From the NCBI RefSeq assembly GCF_001422925.1, contig NZ_LMNI01000012.1:434345-498344 (forward strand): DNA of 64,000 bases, in the 5' to 3' direction. Below the pieces are notes generated by a model, which saw nothing but the letters and a program-made list of their open reading frames with translations, was not told the DNA's origin and did no database searches. The stretch comes from Microbacterium sp. Leaf288. GTDB taxonomy: Bacteria; Actinomycetota; Actinomycetes; Actinomycetales; Microbacteriaceae. Positions 18,329 to 26,393 of this stretch are shown here, in pieces. Made by a program: the position numbers and the translations under genes. Numbering within the stretch: the stretch's first letter is position 1; each line of letters begins with the position of its first letter.

Positions 18329-19002
18329 CACGCCTGCACCTCGGCGATGAGGTCGAGCAGTTCGCGCAGCGGCTTGCGGAGCACGCGCAGCCGCACCAGG
18401 GGAAGCGAGAGCTTGAGGAGCCGCAGGCCGCGGTCGAGCAGCCGACTCGTGCGCTCCCGACCGTCCGACGTGTCATAGACCCAGAACAGGGCGAGCAGCA
18501 GGTGGCCGAGCATCAGCGCCGACGGCAGATCCTCGTCGAACTCCGCGGGGAGCTTGTCGGCGGCACCGGCGATCGCCTCGCGGAAGAGCCCGACCACGAT
18601 CTCTCGTGATTGCGAGGAGTCGCTCGACAGCGGGTTGATCGACGAGCGTGGCGAGACCGCGGCCGAAAGGAACTCCGGGGCGAAGCGGTGGTAGGGCTCG
18701 AGCTGCGCGAGCCCTGTGCGGAAGACGATGCCGAGCCGCTCCACGAGATCGTTGCTCGTCTCGAGGAGCGGGAGCGCCGCCGCGCGGTGCTGTCGCTGCA
18801 CGTCGAGGTAGAGCTCCTGAACGAGGTCGTTCTTCGACGCGAAGTGGTAGTTCGTCGTGCCCACCGAAACGCCGGCCTCGGACGCGATGAGCCGGATCGT
18901 GGTCTGGTCGTACCCACGTTCCCGGAACGAGCGCAGGGCGACGTCGCGGATGAGCGCTCTCGTGCGCTCGCTCTTGGTTGCTGGGCCAACAGAACTGGAC
19001 AT
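18328..19002 (-). CDS. TetR-family transcriptional regulator
   Basis: Repressor of 224 residues. The N-terminal HTH spans about residues 11-55, with 'RDVALRSFRERGYDQTTIRL' and 'AGVSVGTTNYHFASKNDLVQ'. The C-terminal ligand domain ends in a basic helical tail 'RLLKLSLPLVRLRVLRKPLR'. The frame extends 23 codons upstream, but those codons are the operator itself, so the ATG of MSSSVGPATK is used. It is the first gene of its own operon and overlaps a near-perfect palindrome, so autorepression is very likely. The inducer is unknown. Confidence 0.88.
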   Translation of the reverse strand: MSSSVGPATKSERTRALIRDVALRSFRERGYDQTTIRLIASEAGVSVGTTNYHFASKNDLVQELYLDVQRQHRAAALPLLETSNDLVERLGIVFRTGLAQLEPYHRFAPEFLSAAVSPRSSINPLSSDSSQSREIVVGLFREAIAGAADKLPAEFDEDLPSALMLGHLLLALFWVYDTSDGRERTSRLLDRGLRLLKLSLPLVRLRVLRKPLRELLDLIAEVQA

Positions 19003-19034
19003 GTTCAGAAAGATACCGCCGTTTCTGAACATGT
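18999..19034. promoter_or_regulatory. TetR operator, 13-bp perfect arms
   Basis: ACATGTTCAGAAA and TTTCTGAACATGT are perfect inverted repeats around a ten-base spacer. The start codon of the TetR gene lies inside one arm. The length and AT-rich character, in high-GC surroundings, fit a TetR autoregulatory site. Confidence 0.85.
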
Positions 19035-19080
19035 TCAAGGGACAGCAAGCGCGAAGCGCATACGCAGGCACGCGACGACG

Positions 19081-19114
19081 CGGATGCTGCAGCCTGCGAG
19101 GGCTGCAGCATCCG
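19081..19114. terminator. GGATGC-type hairpin after the ABC-2 operon
   Basis: CGGATGCTGCAGCC and GGCTGCAGCATCCG form a perfect 14-base stem with a six-base loop, 14 bases past the last permease gene (minus strand). Confidence 0.65.
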
Positions 19115-19127
19115 CGTCAACCGGGAA

Positions 19128-19955
19128 TCAGTCGAGGAACAGCGCGCGGAGACGCTTCGTCGTGAACACCAGACCGATGGCGATCATGACGACGTAATAG
19201 AGGACATGCCACCACATCTCGGGGGTGAGGATGCCGGTGGTGAGTCCGCGGACGAGCTCGACGCCGTGCCACAGCGGGAACGCCATGATGATGTGCTGGA
19301 TCCACTCGGGGTAGATCGTGATCGGGTACAGCGTCGCCGAGAACAGGAACATCGGCAGCAGCACGAAGTTGATCCAGTCCATCTGCTGGAACGTCTTCAT
19401 GTAGCTCGTGACAGCCATGCCGAGACTCGCGAACCCGAAGGCGATGAGCAGCACCGCCGGCAGCGCCAGGATCGCGGTCCACGCGAGGTTGAGCCCGAGG
19501 ATCTGCATGATGATCATGAAGCCGGTCGCGTACAGCAGGCCCCGCAGCAGCGCGTAGAGGATCTCGCCCAGCGCGACGTCGAGCGGCCCGAGCGATGTCG
19601 CGAGCATGCCCTCGTAGAGCTTGCCGTAGTTGAGCTTGAAGAAGACGTTCCACGTCGAGTCGTAGATCGCGCCGTTCATCGCCGACACGGCGAGCAGTGC
19701 GGGCGCGATGAAGGCCGCGTAGGGCACCTCCACGCCACTGGAGGTCTGCACGTCGCCGATGAGCGAGCCGAGGCCGATGCCCATCGAGGCGAGGTAGAAC
19801 ACGGGCTCGAAGAAGCCCGAAAGGACGACGGCCCAGCTGGACGAGCGCGCGGCGATGAGGCCGCGCTGCACGACGGACTGCGGATTGCCCGCCCACAGGG
19901 CGCGCACGCCGCCCGCGCGGACGGCGGCGGGCTCGGTTCCGACCGCGGTGCTCAT
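19128..19955 (-). CDS. ABC-2 type transporter permease (second)
   Basis: Membrane subunit of 275 residues with about six membrane segments, in the DrrB/NodJ-like ABC-2 family. It contains 'FLFSATLYPITIYPEWIQHI', the conserved extracytoplasmic loop of the family, and 'FPLWHGVELVRGLTTG'. It pairs with a second permease and an ATPase in an operon of overlapping genes (ATGA overlap with the gene before). The exporter is likely for drugs or lipid-linked compounds. The presence of two different permeases suggests a heterodimeric pore. Confidence 0.85.
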   Translation of the reverse strand: MSTAVGTEPAAVRAGGVRALWAGNPQSVVQRGLIAARSSSWAVVLSGFFEPVFYLASMGIGLGSLIGDVQTSSGVEVPYAAFIAPALLAVSAMNGAIYDSTWNVFFKLNYGKLYEGMLATSLGPLDVALGEILYALLRGLLYATGFMIIMQILGLNLAWTAILALPAVLLIAFGFASLGMAVTSYMKTFQQMDWINFVLLPMFLFSATLYPITIYPEWIQHIIMAFPLWHGVELVRGLTTGILTPEMWWHVLYYVVMIAIGLVFTTKRLRALFLD

Positions 19956-20824
19956 GCGCCGAGCCTCCTCTGGAACATGCGGCGGCCGATCACGTAGCCG
20001 CCGATCGACAGCAGGAGAAGGTAGCCGACGTGCACGACGATCACGAACGGGTCCATGGGCAGGCCGTAGGTGGCGAGGCGGCCGAGCTCGGTCGCGTGCC
20101 ACAGCGGCGACACCCACCCGATCCACTGCAGCCAGAGCGGCAGCGTGGCCAGCGGGTAGAAGGTGCCCGAGAACAGGAACATCGGCATGAAGATGAAACG
20201 CTGGACGAGCGCGACCTGACCCTTGTCGTCGGTGATCGACGCGGCGTACGCCATGTACGGGATGCCGAACGCGAGGCCCGCGAGCAGGCCGATCGGAATG
20301 GTGAGCCAGCCGGTCTCGGGGTTCGGCACCGCCTGGAACAGCCACAGGAACAGGTAGTACGCGATCACCACGACGATGATGCGGGCCGAGGCGCCGGAGA
20401 TGACGCCGCCCGCGATCTGCCCTGGCGAGAGCCCGGTCGCGCTGAAGCCGAAGAAGTAGCGGCGCCACTTGAAGCCGGCCATGACGGGGTACGAGAACTC
20501 CTCCGACGCGACGGAGATCGCGGCGGTCATCAGCAGGGCCGGTGCGACGAACACGAGGTACGAGACCTCGACGCCGTTCTGCGTGATCGGGGCGTCGATG
20601 AGCGCGGCGAGGCCGACGGCGAGCCCCAGCAGGTAGAGGATCGGCTGGCCGAGCGCGCCGACGATGATGGTCCAGCCGTACGCGCGCATCGCGCGCACCA
20701 TGTGCTCGGTGACGTACCAGGTGCCGAACGCGCGGGGCTTGCGGCCCCACTGCATCGCCTCGTCGCGCAGCTCGTCGAGCGAGGGCTGCACGCGGGTCGT
20801 GGCGTCTTCGGAGGGAAGGCTCAT
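19952..20824 (-). CDS. ABC-2 type transporter permease (first)
   Basis: Membrane subunit of 290 residues, about six membrane segments. The N-terminal 45 residues are hydrophilic. 'FLFSGTFYPLATLPLWLQWI' and 'SPLWHATELGRLATYGLP' parallel the corresponding stretches of the neighbouring permease, so the two genes are distant paralogues. It overlaps the ATPase stop codon by four bases and the second permease start by four. An open frame continues upstream but only reads the ATPase gene in another phase. Confidence 0.85.
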   Translation of the reverse strand: MSLPSEDATTRVQPSLDELRDEAMQWGRKPRAFGTWYVTEHMVRAMRAYGWTIIVGALGQPILYLLGLAVGLAALIDAPITQNGVEVSYLVFVAPALLMTAAISVASEEFSYPVMAGFKWRRYFFGFSATGLSPGQIAGGVISGASARIIVVVIAYYLFLWLFQAVPNPETGWLTIPIGLLAGLAFGIPYMAYAASITDDKGQVALVQRFIFMPMFLFSGTFYPLATLPLWLQWIGWVSPLWHATELGRLATYGLPMDPFVIVVHVGYLLLLSIGGYVIGRRMFQRRLGA

Positions 20825-21762
20825 TCGATCAGCGACCTTCCGGTGAGCCGGAGGAAGACGTCCTCGAGGCTCGAGCGGCGCACGAGCGACGTGATCGGGG
20901 TGAGCCCCCGGTGCGTCACGGTCTCGAGGGCGGCCTCGCCGTCGTTCGCGTAGACGAGGATGCGGTCGGGCAGCACCTCGACGCGGTCGCCGATGCCCTC
21001 GAGCTGCGGCGCGACCTGCTCGTTGCGGTCGGAGCCGAAGCGCACCTCGAGCACCTCGCGGCTGGAGTGCTCCCGGATGAGCGAGGCCGGAGTGCCCTCG
21101 GCCATGATGCGCCCCTTGTCGACGACGATCAGCCGGTCGCAGAGCTGCTCGGCCTCGTCCATGTAGTGCGTCGTCAGCACGAGCGTGGTGCCGCGCTCCT
21201 TCAGGCGGAACAGGCGGTCCCACAGCACGTGGCGCGCCTGCGGGTCGAGACCCGTGGTCGGCTCGTCGAGCAGCAGGATGCGCGGGTCGTTGATGAGGCC
21301 GCGCGCGATCGTGAGCCGCCGCTTCATGCCACCCGACAGCTGCTCGACCTTGCTCTTGGCCTTGTCTTCGAGCTGGGCGAACGCGAGCAGCTCGTCGGCC
21401 TTCTGGTGGCACACCTTGCCAGGCAGGCCGAAGTAGCGGCCGTAGATGTAGAGGTTCTCGCGAGCGTTGAGCTCGCCGTCGAGGTTGTCCTGCTGGGGCA
21501 CGACGCCCAGACGCGACCGGATCTCGGGGCCGTAGCGGTCGGGGTCGAGCCCGAGGATCGACAGTTCTCCGCTGGTGCGCGTCGACACCGCGCCCACCAT
21601 CTTCATCGTCGTGGACTTGCCTGCACCGTTCGGGCCCAGGAGTCCGAACGACTCGCCCGGCGCCACCTCGAACGACAGACCGTCGACGGCGAGGAAGTCG
21701 GGCTTGCCTTTGACCTTGTAGGCCTTGACGAGGTTCTCAGCGGTGATCACGGGGGCGGGCAC
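20821..21762 (-). CDS. ABC exporter ATP-binding protein (DrrA-like)
   Basis: ATPase of 313 residues driving the two ABC-2 permeases downstream. Walker A is 'GPNGAGKST', the signature motif 'LSGGMKRRLTIARGL', and Walker B 'ILLLDEPTTGLDPQ'. The C-terminal 90 residues after the H-loop ('TTHYMDEAEQL') are the extra domain typical of DrrA-type exporters. The GTG start has TAGGGT ending six bases upstream on the minus strand, so it is probably leaderless. The HTH regulator with its tandem operators is transcribed divergently, 153 bases away. Confidence 0.9.
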   Translation of the reverse strand: MPAPVITAENLVKAYKVKGKPDFLAVDGLSFEVAPGESFGLLGPNGAGKSTTMKMVGAVSTRTSGELSILGLDPDRYGPEIRSRLGVVPQQDNLDGELNARENLYIYGRYFGLPGKVCHQKADELLAFAQLEDKAKSKVEQLSGGMKRRLTIARGLINDPRILLLDEPTTGLDPQARHVLWDRLFRLKERGTTLVLTTHYMDEAEQLCDRLIVVDKGRIMAEGTPASLIREHSSREVLEVRFGSDRNEQVAPQLEGIGDRVEVLPDRILVYANDGEAALETVTHRGLTPITSLVRRSSLEDVFLRLTGRSLIE

Positions 21763-21768
21763 CGGACT

Positions 21769-21774
21769 ACCCTA
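21769..21774 (-). promoter_or_regulatory. Leaderless -10 box TAGGGT
   Basis: On the minus strand TAGGGT ends six bases before the GTG of the ABC-2 exporter ATPase, matching the spacing of other leaderless genes here. Confidence 0.6.
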
Positions 21775-21820
21775 ACGCCCCGCTCCGACACGGCCCAGTG
21801 GCCGCGCGGGCAGCCCGATC

Positions 21821-21864
21821 GTCAACAAGAGTTGACACCTCCTCGACTGTCAACTACGGTTGAC
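21821..21864 (+). promoter_or_regulatory. Promoter with two operators GTCAAC-N4-GTTGAC
   Basis: Two perfect palindromes, GTCAACAAGAGTTGAC and GTCAACTACGGTTGAC, are centred 28 bases apart. A promoter can be read through them: TTGACA at 21832-21837, a 17-base spacer, and TACGGT at 21855-21860. Each operator therefore covers one promoter box, a simple repression layout. The downstream 71-residue HTH protein is the likely ligand. Confidence 0.75.
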
Positions 21865-21866
21865 GC

Positions 21867-21889
21867 GGATGCCGCGGCCCGCAGCATCC
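21867..21889 (+). other. GGATGC hairpin in the transcript leader
   Basis: GGATGCCGCGG and GCAGCATCC can pair with a single mismatch just after the predicted transcription start and before the HTH gene. It has the same sequence type as terminators elsewhere in the window, so it could attenuate or protect the mRNA. Confidence 0.45.
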
Positions 21890-21915
21890 GTGTCTGCCGA
21901 ACGAGAGGCTGCCCG

Positions 21916-22131
21916 ATGAGCGGCGACGAACTGACCACCCTGATCGGGGCGGCAGGCGGTCGCGAGCCGATCGCGGAGCTGCACCGTCTCGCCGAGGTGC
22001 GCCGCGAGCTCGCGCGCGCCGAGGAGGTGCAGGTGCGCAAGGCGCGCAACCTGGGCTTCTCATGGCAGGCGATCGCGGGCGCCCTCGGCGTGAGCCGACA
22101 GGCCGTCCACAAGAAGTACGGTCGAAGGTAA
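21916..22131 (+). CDS. Small helix-turn-helix regulator
   Basis: The protein has 71 residues. An N-terminal helix rich in Arg/Glu ('HRLAEVRRELARAEEVQVRK') precedes a compact HTH, 'LGFSWQAIAGALGVSRQAVH', at residues 46-66, ending KKYGRR. It resembles the DNA-recognition helix of sigma region 4 or small HTH proteins found upstream of transporters in actinobacteria. It probably binds the tandem GTCAAC palindromes in front of it and represses itself and the ABC exporter that starts 26 bases later. No ligand domain is present, so any signal must come from a partner or direct small-molecule binding. Confidence 0.75.
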   Translation: MSGDELTTLIGAAGGREPIAELHRLAEVRRELARAEEVQVRKARNLGFSWQAIAGALGVSRQAVHKKYGRR

Positions 22132-22157
22132 GCCCCCTTCACGAACGAGGTACACCC

Positions 22158-24158
22158 ATGCCCTCCGCCGATCTCGACGAAGCCCCTCCCGCCCCCGCAC
22201 CTGCCGACTCCCCCCGCGCCCGGCGCGGGCGCTCCCGCCGCGGCAAGGTCGAAGAGGGGCCGCGCGCGACGTTCTCGCAGCTGCTCCCCTATCTCTTCGA
22301 GCACAAGCGCACGCTCGCCGTCGTGGTGGTGCTGAGCATCCTGAGCGCCGGGGCGTCGCTGATCCAGCCGCTGCTGGTCGGCCAGGTCATCACGCGCGTG
22401 CAGGAGAACCTCGACCTCGGCATGCTCGTCTGGGCGCTCGTCGGCTTCGTGCTGCTCGCGTCGCTCATCTCGGGCTGGCAGCACTACCTGCTGCAGCGCA
22501 CGGGCACCGCCGTCGTGTACTCGAGTCGACGCCGCCTCATCGCCCGCATCCTGCACCTGCCCATCAGCGAGTTCGATGCACGCCGCACAGGCGACATCGT
22601 CTCGCGCGTCGGCAGCGACACCACGCTGCTCTACGCCGCGCTCACACAGGGCCTGGCCGACTCCATCGGCAACGGGCTGCTGTTCGCCGGTGCGCTCATC
22701 GCTATGGCGATCATCGATCCGGTGCTGCTCGCGATCATCGTGCTCGTGATCGGCGTCTCGGTGCTCGGCGTGGTGCTGCTGAGCGGTCGCATCCGCACAG
22801 CCTCGACGGAGCAGCAGGAGAAGGTGGGCGCGCTCGCGTCCGGGGTCGAACGAGCCGTCGGCTCGATCCGCACGGTGCGCGCGTCGGGCGCGACGCAGCG
22901 CGAGATCGACGCCGTCACCTCGCAGGCGACCGATGCCTACGACGTCGGTGTCCGCATCGCGAAGGTGTCGGCGCTCGTGGTGCCGATCGCCAATATCGCG
23001 CTGCAGGTGTCGCTGCTGGTGGTCATCGGCCTCGGCGGCTTCCGCGTCGCGACCGGCGCCCTGTCGATCGCGAGCCTCGTGACCTTCATCATGTTCCTCT
23101 TCATGCTGATCGCCCCGCTCGGGTCGTTCTTCGGCGCGATCACGTCGGTGAGCCAGGCTCTCGGTGCCCTCGGCCGCATCCAGGAGGTGCTCGACCTCCC
23201 GACCGAGTCACAGGACGACGCGGCGATCGCCGCACGCGTGGCCGGCAGCGCCTCTGCACCGGCCGCAGCGCCGGGTGAGCCCGCCGCGATCGAGTTCCGA
23301 GACGTGCGCTTCCACTACCCCGCGAACGTCGTCGAGGCGCGCCGCAAGGCCGAGTCCGAGGCGCTGGCGGTGCTCGAGAGCGCCCACGTCGACACCTCGA
23401 CCATCGTGCTCGGCGACGGGGCGGGCGACACCGGCCCCGAAGGACTGGCGGATGCCGCGGCATCCGTCTCCGCCGATGCCGATGTGCTGCGGGGCGTGTC
23501 GTTCTCGGTCCCGCGCGGGGCGCGCGTCGCCCTCGTCGGACCGTCCGGTGCCGGCAAGAGCACGACCCTCGCGCTGATCGAGCGCTTCTACGACCCGACC
23601 GGCGGGGCGATCCTCCTCGACGGCACCGACGTGCGCACCCTCGAGCGCGATGACCTGCGCGCGCAGCTCGGCTACGTGGAGCAGGACGCCCCGACGCTGG
23701 CCGGGACGATCGGCGACAACCTTCGACTCGCCTCGCCCGAGGCATCCGATTCCGAGTGCGAGGCCGTGCTGCGCGCCGTGAACCTCGGCGAGGTGCTCGA
23801 CCGCAACCCGCTGGGCGTCGACGCGCCCGTGGGCGAGTCGGGCGTGATGCTGTCGGGCGGCGAGCGCCAGCGCCTCGCGATCGCGCGGGCGCTGCTGGCC
23901 GCTCCCCCGATCCTGCTGCTCGACGAGTCGACGTCGTCGCTCGACGGGCTCAACGAGCAGCGCATGCGCGAGGCGATCGACGCCGTCGCGGCCGGCCGCA
24001 CGCTCGTCGTGATCGCGCACCGCCTGTCGACCGTCGTCGACAGCGACCACATCGTCGTCATGGAGCACGGCCGCGTCGTCGGCCAGGGGACGCACTCCGA
24101 GCTCGTGCAGACCACGCCGCTCTACCGCGACCTCGCCAAGCACCAGCTGCTGGTCTGA
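22158..24158 (+). CDS. ABC exporter with fused membrane and ATPase domains
   Basis: Half-transporter of 666 residues, presumably a homodimer, of the multidrug exporter type. After a Pro/Ala-rich cytoplasmic tail, six membrane segments occupy about residues 40-330. The ATPase domain has Walker A 'GPSGAGKST', signature 'LSGGERQRLAIARALL' and Walker B 'ILLLDESTSSLD'. Between the A-loop tyrosine (about residue 387, 'FHYP') and 'VLRGVSFSVP' (about 443) there is an insert of around 50 residues where most exporters have fewer than ten. It follows the small HTH gene closely and likely shares its promoter. Confidence 0.9.
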   Translation: MPSADLDEAPPAPAPADSPRARRGRSRRGKVEEGPRATFSQLLPYLFEHKRTLAVVVVLSILSAGASLIQPLLVGQVITRVQENLDLGMLVWALVGFVLLASLISGWQHYLLQRTGTAVVYSSRRRLIARILHLPISEFDARRTGDIVSRVGSDTTLLYAALTQGLADSIGNGLLFAGALIAMAIIDPVLLAIIVLVIGVSVLGVVLLSGRIRTASTEQQEKVGALASGVERAVGSIRTVRASGATQREIDAVTSQATDAYDVGVRIAKVSALVVPIANIALQVSLLVVIGLGGFRVATGALSIASLVTFIMFLFMLIAPLGSFFGAITSVSQALGALGRIQEVLDLPTESQDDAAIAARVAGSASAPAAAPGEPAAIEFRDVRFHYPANVVEARRKAESEALAVLESAHVDTSTIVLGDGAGDTGPEGLADAAASVSADADVLRGVSFSVPRGARVALVGPSGAGKSTTLALIERFYDPTGGAILLDGTDVRTLERDDLRAQLGYVEQDAPTLAGTIGDNLRLASPEASDSECEAVLRAVNLGEVLDRNPLGVDAPVGESGVMLSGGERQRLAIARALLAAPPILLLDESTSSLDGLNEQRMREAIDAVAAGRTLVVIAHRLSTVVDSDHIVVMEHGRVVGQGTHSELVQTTPLYRDLAKHQLLV

Positions 24159-24189
24159 TCCTCCTCGCCCCCGCCCGACCGAATCCCCA

Positions 24190-24254
24190 CTGTTCCGCAG
24201 TCGCGTTGTGCGCTCGGCGGGGCCGCGCACCCGCCGGAAGCGACTGCGGAACAG
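24190..24254. repeat. Palindromic element D
   Basis: CTGTTCCGCAGTCGC and GCGACTGCGGAACAG are perfect 15-base arms with a 35-base interior that is itself GC-rich and partly self-complementary. It lies between the convergent ABC exporter and pckG genes. Confidence 0.65.
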
Positions 24255-24274
24255 CCCGAGTCGGAGAAGGAATA

Positions 24275-24312
24275 GGCGCCCGGCCCCTCTGCCAAGAAGA
24301 GGTCCGGGCGCC
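24275..24312. terminator. Terminator hairpin between convergent genes
   Basis: GGCGCCCGG and CCGGGCGCC enclose a second stem CCTCT/AGAGG, giving a long hairpin between the ends of the ABC exporter and pckG. Confidence 0.65.
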
Positions 24313-24352
24313 GGTCTGTGTGCGACTGTCGCCGGCCGCAACCGAGACCGAA

Positions 24353-24384
24353 GCCTCGACCCCTCGCACAGGCGGGGCCGAGGC
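24353..24384 (-). terminator. Probable pckG terminator
   Basis: GCCTCGACCCC pairs with GGGGCCGAGGC with one mismatch, 13 bases beyond the pckG stop codon on the minus strand. Confidence 0.6.
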
Positions 24385-24396
24385 GTCGGAACCGGG

Positions 24397-26277
24397 TCAG
24401 GCGCGCTGCAGGCGGTACCGGAGCGCCGCGAGCTCGGCCCACAGCGGAGCGGGGACGCGGCCCTCGAAGGTGCGGTAGAACTCCTCGGTCAGGTCGGCCT
24501 CGTGCAGCCACAGCTGCGGGTCGACCGCGAACAGCTCGTCGAGGTCGGCCTGCGGCACGTCGATGCCGTCGACGTCGAGGTCCTCGGTGCGAGGCAGGCG
24601 GCCGATCGGGCTCTCGACGGCGCCGACCTCACCCTCGATGCGGCGGATGATCCAGTCGATGACGCGCGAGTTGTCACCGAAGCCCGGCCACAGGAAGCGT
24701 CCGTCGGTGCCCTTGCGGAACCAGTTCACCTGGAACACGCGCGGTGCGCGGTCGAAGCGCAGCTGCTGGCCGACCTTGAGCCAGTGCCCGAAGTAGTCGG
24801 CCATGTTGTAGCCGCAGAACGGGAGCATCGCGAACGGGTCGCGGCGCAGCTCTCCGACGGTGCCCTCCTGGGCCGCCGTCTTCTCCGACGAGATGTTGGA
24901 GCCCATGAAGACGCCGTGCGTCCAGTCCGTCGCCTCGACGACGAGCGGCACGTTGGTGGCGCGGCGGCCGCCGAACAGGATCGCGTCGAGCGGCACGCCC
25001 TGCGGGGCGTCCCAGTCGTCGGCGATCTGCGGGCACTGGGCCGCGGCGACGGTGAAGCGCGAGTTCGGGTGGGCGGCGGGACGACCGGATGCGGGCGTCC
25101 AGGGGTTGCCCTCCCAGTCGGTGAGCTGTGCCGGCGGCTCGTCGGTGAGACCCTCCCACCACACGTCGCCGTCGGGGCGCAGCGCCACGTTCGTGAAGAT
25201 CGTGTTGCCCCACAGCGTCTCGACCGCCGTGACGTTGGTGGACTGGCCGGTTCCGGGTGCGACGCCGAAGAAGCCGGCCTCGGGGTTGATGGCCCAGAGG
25301 CGCCCGTCCTCACCGGGACGCAGCCACGCGATGTCGTCGCCGAGGGTCTCGACGCGCCAGCCCGGGATCGTCGGGCGGAGCATGGCGAGGTTGGTCTTGC
25401 CGCACGCCGACGGGAACGCGGCGGCGATGTGGTAGGCGCGACCTGCCGGGTCGATGACGCGGATGAGGAGCATGTGCTCGGCGAGCCACCCCTCGTCGCG
25501 GCCGATCACCGAGGCGATGCGCAGCGCGAAGCACTTCTTGGCGAGGATCGCGTTGCCGCCGTAGCCCGAGCCGTACGACCAGACCTCGAGGGTGTCGGGG
25601 AAGTGGACGATGTACTTCTCGTCGTTGCACGGCCACGCGACGTCCTGCTGGCCCGGCTGCAGCGGGGCGCCGACCGAGTGCACGGTCTTGACCCAGTGCG
25701 CGCCGCCCGCGATCTCGCGCAGCACGTCGGTGCCGACGCGCGTCATGATGCCGATCGACGTGACGGCGTAGGCACTGTCGGTGACCTGCACGCCCACGTG
25801 CGACAGGGGGCCGCCGACCGGGCCCATCGAGAAGGGCACGACGTACATCGTGCGGCCCTTCATCGAGCCCTCGAACAGCGGGGTGATGGTGGCGCGGATC
25901 TCGTCGGGCGCGGCCCAGTTGTTGGTGGGGCCGGCGTCCTCCTCGCGCTCCGACGCGATGAACGTGCGCGCCTCGGTGCGCGCCACGTCGCTCGGGTGGG
26001 AGCGGGCGAGGTACGAGCCCGGGCGCCACTCGGGGTTGAGCTTGATGAGCTTGCCCTCGTCGACCATCTCGCGAAGGAGCATGTCGTTCTCGGCACGCGA
26101 GCCGTCGACCCAGTGGATGCGCGCCGGCTGCGTGAGCGCGGCGATCTCGTCGACCCACGCGCGCAGCCCGGCCATGCCTTCGCCCTGAACGGTGGGCAGC
26201 TCGCCATACGTCCGGGTGAGGGTGGGACGGGCGGTGGTGGAGCCTTCGGTTCGGGGGAAGATGTCGGCAAGGGCCAT
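24397..26277 (-). CDS. pckG: Phosphoenolpyruvate carboxykinase (GTP)
   Basis: GTP-dependent enzyme of 626 residues that converts oxaloacetate to phosphoenolpyruvate, the first step of gluconeogenesis. The kinase-1a P-loop with the reactive cysteine is '[13 protein letters not shown]'. '[18 protein letters not shown]' and '[20 protein letters not shown]' are typical of the GTP class. The start at MALADIFPR has GAGGAG seven bases upstream; the frame is open further but without conservation. It faces ramB head to head, with a RamB-like palindrome between them, fitting control by carbon source. It would support growth on the aromatic acids degraded by the pathways further along. Confidence 0.96.
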   Translation of the reverse strand: MALADIFPRTEGSTTARPTLTRTYGELPTVQGEGMAGLRAWVDEIAALTQPARIHWVDGSRAENDMLLREMVDEGKLIKLNPEWRPGSYLARSHPSDVARTEARTFIASEREEDAGPTNNWAAPDEIRATITPLFEGSMKGRTMYVVPFSMGPVGGPLSHVGVQVTDSAYAVTSIGIMTRVGTDVLREIAGGAHWVKTVHSVGAPLQPGQQDVAWPCNDEKYIVHFPDTLEVWSYGSGYGGNAILAKKCFALRIASVIGRDEGWLAEHMLLIRVIDPAGRAYHIAAAFPSACGKTNLAMLRPTIPGWRVETLGDDIAWLRPGEDGRLWAINPEAGFFGVAPGTGQSTNVTAVETLWGNTIFTNVALRPDGDVWWEGLTDEPPAQLTDWEGNPWTPASGRPAAHPNSRFTVAAAQCPQIADDWDAPQGVPLDAILFGGRRATNVPLVVEATDWTHGVFMGSNISSEKTAAQEGTVGELRRDPFAMLPFCGYNMADYFGHWLKVGQQLRFDRAPRVFQVNWFRKGTDGRFLWPGFGDNSRVIDWIIRRIEGEVGAVESPIGRLPRTEDLDVDGIDVPQADLDELFAVDPQLWLHEADLTEEFYRTFEGRVPAPLWAELAALRYRLQRA

Positions 26278-26361
26278 GGTGTCGCTCCTCGTTGATGCAG
26301 ATTCGTGCTCTTCCTCTACTTTCGGACGTAACAGGCGGGTCTTCCCACGAAATCTGGTGTC

Positions 26362-26377
26362 AAGAGTTGCAATTCTT
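26362..26377. promoter_or_regulatory. RamB-type binding site
   Basis: AAGAGTTGCAATTCTT is a near-perfect palindrome with a TTGCAA core, resembling RamB/PrpR sites built on TTTGCAAA. It lies 85 bases upstream of pckG and just before ramB, overlapping where the ramB promoter should be. Confidence 0.6.
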
Positions 26378-26381
26378 TCGC

Positions 26382-26387
26382 TAGCAT
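26382..26387 (+). promoter_or_regulatory. Leaderless -10 box TAGCAT
   Basis: TAGCAT ends six bases before the ramB ATG and immediately follows the TTGCAA palindrome. Confidence 0.55.
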
Positions 26388-26393
26388 CAAGGA

